From the NCBI RefSeq assembly GCF_947507565.1, contig NC_089178.1, positions 496,001 through 560,000 on the forward strand: a stretch of 64,000 bases of DNA. Direction: 5' to 3'. Under the pieces are notes generated by a model, which saw only the letters and a list, made by a program, of their open reading frames with translations, did not search any database and was not told where the DNA came from. Positions 61,219 through 64,000 of the stretch are shown one piece after another. The translations under genes and the position numbers were made by a program. The stretch is from Oscarella lobularis (lineage: Eukaryota; Porifera; Homoscleromorpha; Homosclerophorida; Oscarellidae). Position 1 is the stretch's first letter, and every line of letters starts with the position of its first letter.

Positions 61219-63849
61219 TTGCCGGAATATATACACCGCTTGCCGGAATATATACACCGCCTGCCGGAATATATACACCGCCTGCCGGCGGAGTACGTAC
61301 ACCGCTTGCCGGAATACATACACCGCCTGTCGGAATATATACACCGCTTGCCGGCGGAGTACGTACACGCCTGCCGGTATATATACACCGCCTTCCGGCG
61401 GAGTACGTACACTGCCTTCTGGAATATATACACCGCTTTCCGGAATATATACACCGCCTGCCGGCGGTGTACGTACACCGCCTGCCGGAATATATACACC
61501 GCCTGCCGGAATATATACACCGCTTGCCGCCGGAGTACGTACACGCCTGCCGCAATATATACACCGCTTGCCGCCGGAGTACGTACACGCCTGCCGGAAT
61601 ATATACACCGCTTGCCGGCGGAGTACGTACACGCCTGCCGGTATATATACACCGCCTGCCGGCTGTGTACGTACACCGCCTGCCGGAATATATACACCGC
61701 CTGCCGGAATATATACACCGCTTGCCGCCGGAGTACGTGCACGCCTGCCGCAATATATACACCGCTTGCCGCCGGAGTACGTACACGCCTGCCGGAATAT
61801 ATACACCGCTTGCCGGCGGAGTACGTACACGCCTGCCGGTATATATACACCGCCTGCCGGCGGTGTACGTACACCGCCTGCCGGAATATATACACCGCCT
61901 GCCGGCGGAGTACGTACACGCCTGCCGGAATATATACACGGCTTGCCGGAATATATACACCGCTTGCCGGCGGACTACGTACACGCCTGCCGGAATATAT
62001 ACACCGCCTGCCGGAATATATACACCGCCTGCCGGCGGAGTACGTACACCGCTTGCCGGAATATATACACCGCCTGCCGGCAGAGTACGTACACCTCTTG
62101 CCGGAATATATACACCGCCTGCCGGAATATATACACCGCCTGCCGGAATATATACACAGCCTGCCGGCGGAGTACGTACACCGCTTGCCGGAATATATAT
62201 ACACCTCCTGCCTGTATATATACACCGCCTGCCGGCAGAGTACGTACACCGCTTGCCGTAATATATACACCGCCTGCTGGCAGAGTACGTACACGCCTGC
62301 AGGAATATATACAACGCTTGCCGGAATATATACACCGCCTCCGTCGGAGTACGTACACGCCTGCCGGAATATATACACCGCCTGCCCGCGGAGTATGTAC
62401 ACCGCTTGCCGTAATATATACACCGCCTGCCTCCGGAGTATGTACACCGCTTGCCGTAATATGTACACCGCCTGCCGGCGAAGTACGTACACCGCTTGCC
62501 GTAATATATACACCGCTTGCCGGAATATATACAAAGCCTGCCGGCGGAGTACGTACACTGCCTTCCGGAATATATACACCGCTCTCCGGAGTATATACAC
62601 CGCCTGCCGACGGAGTACGTACACTGCCTTCCGGAATATATACACCGCTTTCCGGAATATATACACCGCCTGCCGGCGGAGTACGTACACCGCCTGCCAG
62701 AATATATACACCGCCTGCCAAAATATCTACACCGCTTGCCGGAATATATACACCGCCTGCTGGTTGAGTACGTTCACCGCCTGCCGGAATATCTACACCG
62801 CTTGCCGGCGGAGTACGTACACGCCTGCCGGAATATATAAACCGCTTGCCGGCGGAGTACGTACACGCCTGCCGGAATGTATACACCGCTTGCCGGCGGA
62901 GTACGTACACGCCTGCCGGTATATATACACCGCCTGCCGGAATATATACACCGCCTGCCGGAATATATACACCGCCTGCCGGCGGAGTACGTGCACCACT
63001 TGACGGAATATATGCACCGCCTGCTGGAGGAGTACGTACACCGCCTCCCAGAATATATACACCGCCTGCCGGAATATATACACCGCCTGCTGGCGTAGTA
63101 CGTACACCGCTTGCCGGAAAATATACACCACCTGCTGGCTGAGTACTTACACCGCCTGCCAGAATATATACACCGCCTGCCGGAATATATACACCGCCTG
63201 CCGGAATATATACACCGGCTGCCGGCGGGGTACGTACACCGCTTTCCGGAATATATACACCGCCTGCCGGAATATATACACCGCCTGCTGGCGGAGTACG
63301 TACACCGCCTGCCAGAATATCTACACCGCCTGCTGGAGGAGTACTTACACCGCCTGCGAGAATATATACACCGCCAGCCGGAATATATACGCCGCCTGCC
63401 GGCGGAGTACTTACACCGCCTGCCAGAATATCTACACCGCCTGCTGGCGGAGTACTTACACCGCCTGCCAGAATATATACACCGCCTGCCGGAATATATA
63501 CACCGCATGCTGGCTTAGTACGTACACCGCCTGCAAGAATATCTACACCGCCTGCCGGAATATATACACCTCCTGCTGGCAGAGTACTTACACCGCCTGC
63601 CAGAATATCTACACCGCCTGCTGGCGGAGTACGTGCACCGCTTGACGGAATATATACACCGCCTGCTGGCTGAGTAGTTACACCGCTTGCCCGGAATATA
63701 TACACCGCCTGTTGGCTGAGTACTTACACCGCCTGCCGGAATATATACACCGCCTGCTGGAGGAGTACGTACACCGCCTGCGAGAATATTTACACCGCCT
63801 GCCGGAATATATACACCGCCTGCCTGCGGAGTACGTACACTGCCTGCCA
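61219..63849. repeat. R6 satellite block 5 (longest R6 run)
   Basis: About 2.6 kb. The order of type A and B units follows 22063-23290 up to about 63040 (with an extra ~200-bp duplicated stretch at 61470-61870 marked by GCCGCCGGAGTACGTACACG), then follows 40380-41257. Frames up to 648 aa on the minus strand are open but repetitive. Confidence 0.95.
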
Positions 63850-64000
63850 GAATTCATTCAAAATAAATTCTGCATTAATTCAGAATAAATTATGCATTAA
63901 TTCAGAATTAATTCTGAATTAATTCAGAATAAATGCTACATTTATTCAGAATAAATTCTGCATTAATTCAGAATAAGTTCTGCATTAATTCAGAATAAAT
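63850..64000. repeat. R1 satellite block 8 (runs off the window)
   Basis: The first ~150 bp of a new R1 block. It repeats 41258-41408, so the next macro-unit begins here. Confidence 0.93.

Noticed and set aside
60765-62711. A 648-aa minus-strand ORF and several other frames over 500 aa in R6
   Set aside because: R6 units of 21 and 24 bp keep many frames open on both strands at once, and the peptides are simple seven-residue repeats (VYIPAGG, EYIHRLP). There is no start context, splice signal or domain.
6557-64000. DNA transposon or LTR element as the source of the field
   Set aside because: I found no terminal inverted repeats with target duplications, no LTR pair and no transposase or reverse transcriptase motifs. 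The structure is tandem satellites with captured islands.

Overview
The window is eukaryotic and almost certainly from an invertebrate animal. Its left end holds a complete SKI2-type RNA helicase gene (176-4881) with 21 exons and 20 GT-AG introns of only 46-62 nt. Directly behind it are the decayed remains of a ZCRB1 (U11/U12-31K) gene and two small unassigned ORFs. Three copies of what looks like the first exon of INO80E, a subunit known from animals, point to Metazoa. The very short introns suggest a compact-gene lineage such as a sponge, but the sequence does not prove this.

From about 6557 to 64000 (about 57 kb, 90% of the window) the DNA is an intricate satellite field built from seven unit families. 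R1 is an AT-rich ~22-bp unit (TTAATTCAGAATAAATTCTG). R2 is a 15-16-bp unit (GGGACAATTTGTCCT). R3 is a 20-bp pyrimidine unit (GCCTTTTGCCTTCTCCCTTT). R4 is a 48/49-bp unit containing TTACAGGAGAGACCCGTTGG and CTAGCCCC. R5 is a 41-bp unit containing GGCCCTCAACTTTATCTTCA. R6 is a 21-bp unit (GCCGGAATATATACACCGCC) mixed with a 23/24-bp variant carrying GGCGGAGTACGTACACC. R7 is a 9/18-bp unit (TTGTAGCCG / TTGTAGTCG).

The families follow a fixed order that repeats as a macro-unit: R1, R2, R1, INO80E-like exon island, R1, R2, R3, a spliced-gene fragment island, R2, (R4-R5)n, R7, R6, then R1 again. One macro-unit is complete at about 41258-63850 (22.6 kb). An earlier version spans about 7617-23297 and a front-truncated one 23299-41257. 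R4-R5 alternate 14 times with the same two junctions. Those junctions fit together as one ancestral insertion of R5 into a single R4 unit, at GTTGG^CTAGCC, followed by amplification of the composite.

Single-copy coding function is confined to the first 6.5 kb. The exon-like islands inside the satellite field look like captured promoter and exon pieces that amplified with the satellites. Long open frames in R2, R3, R4 and R6 arise because the repeat periods, alone or combined, are multiples of three; they are not treated as genes. Exact copy numbers depend on the assembly, which cannot be judged from sequence alone.
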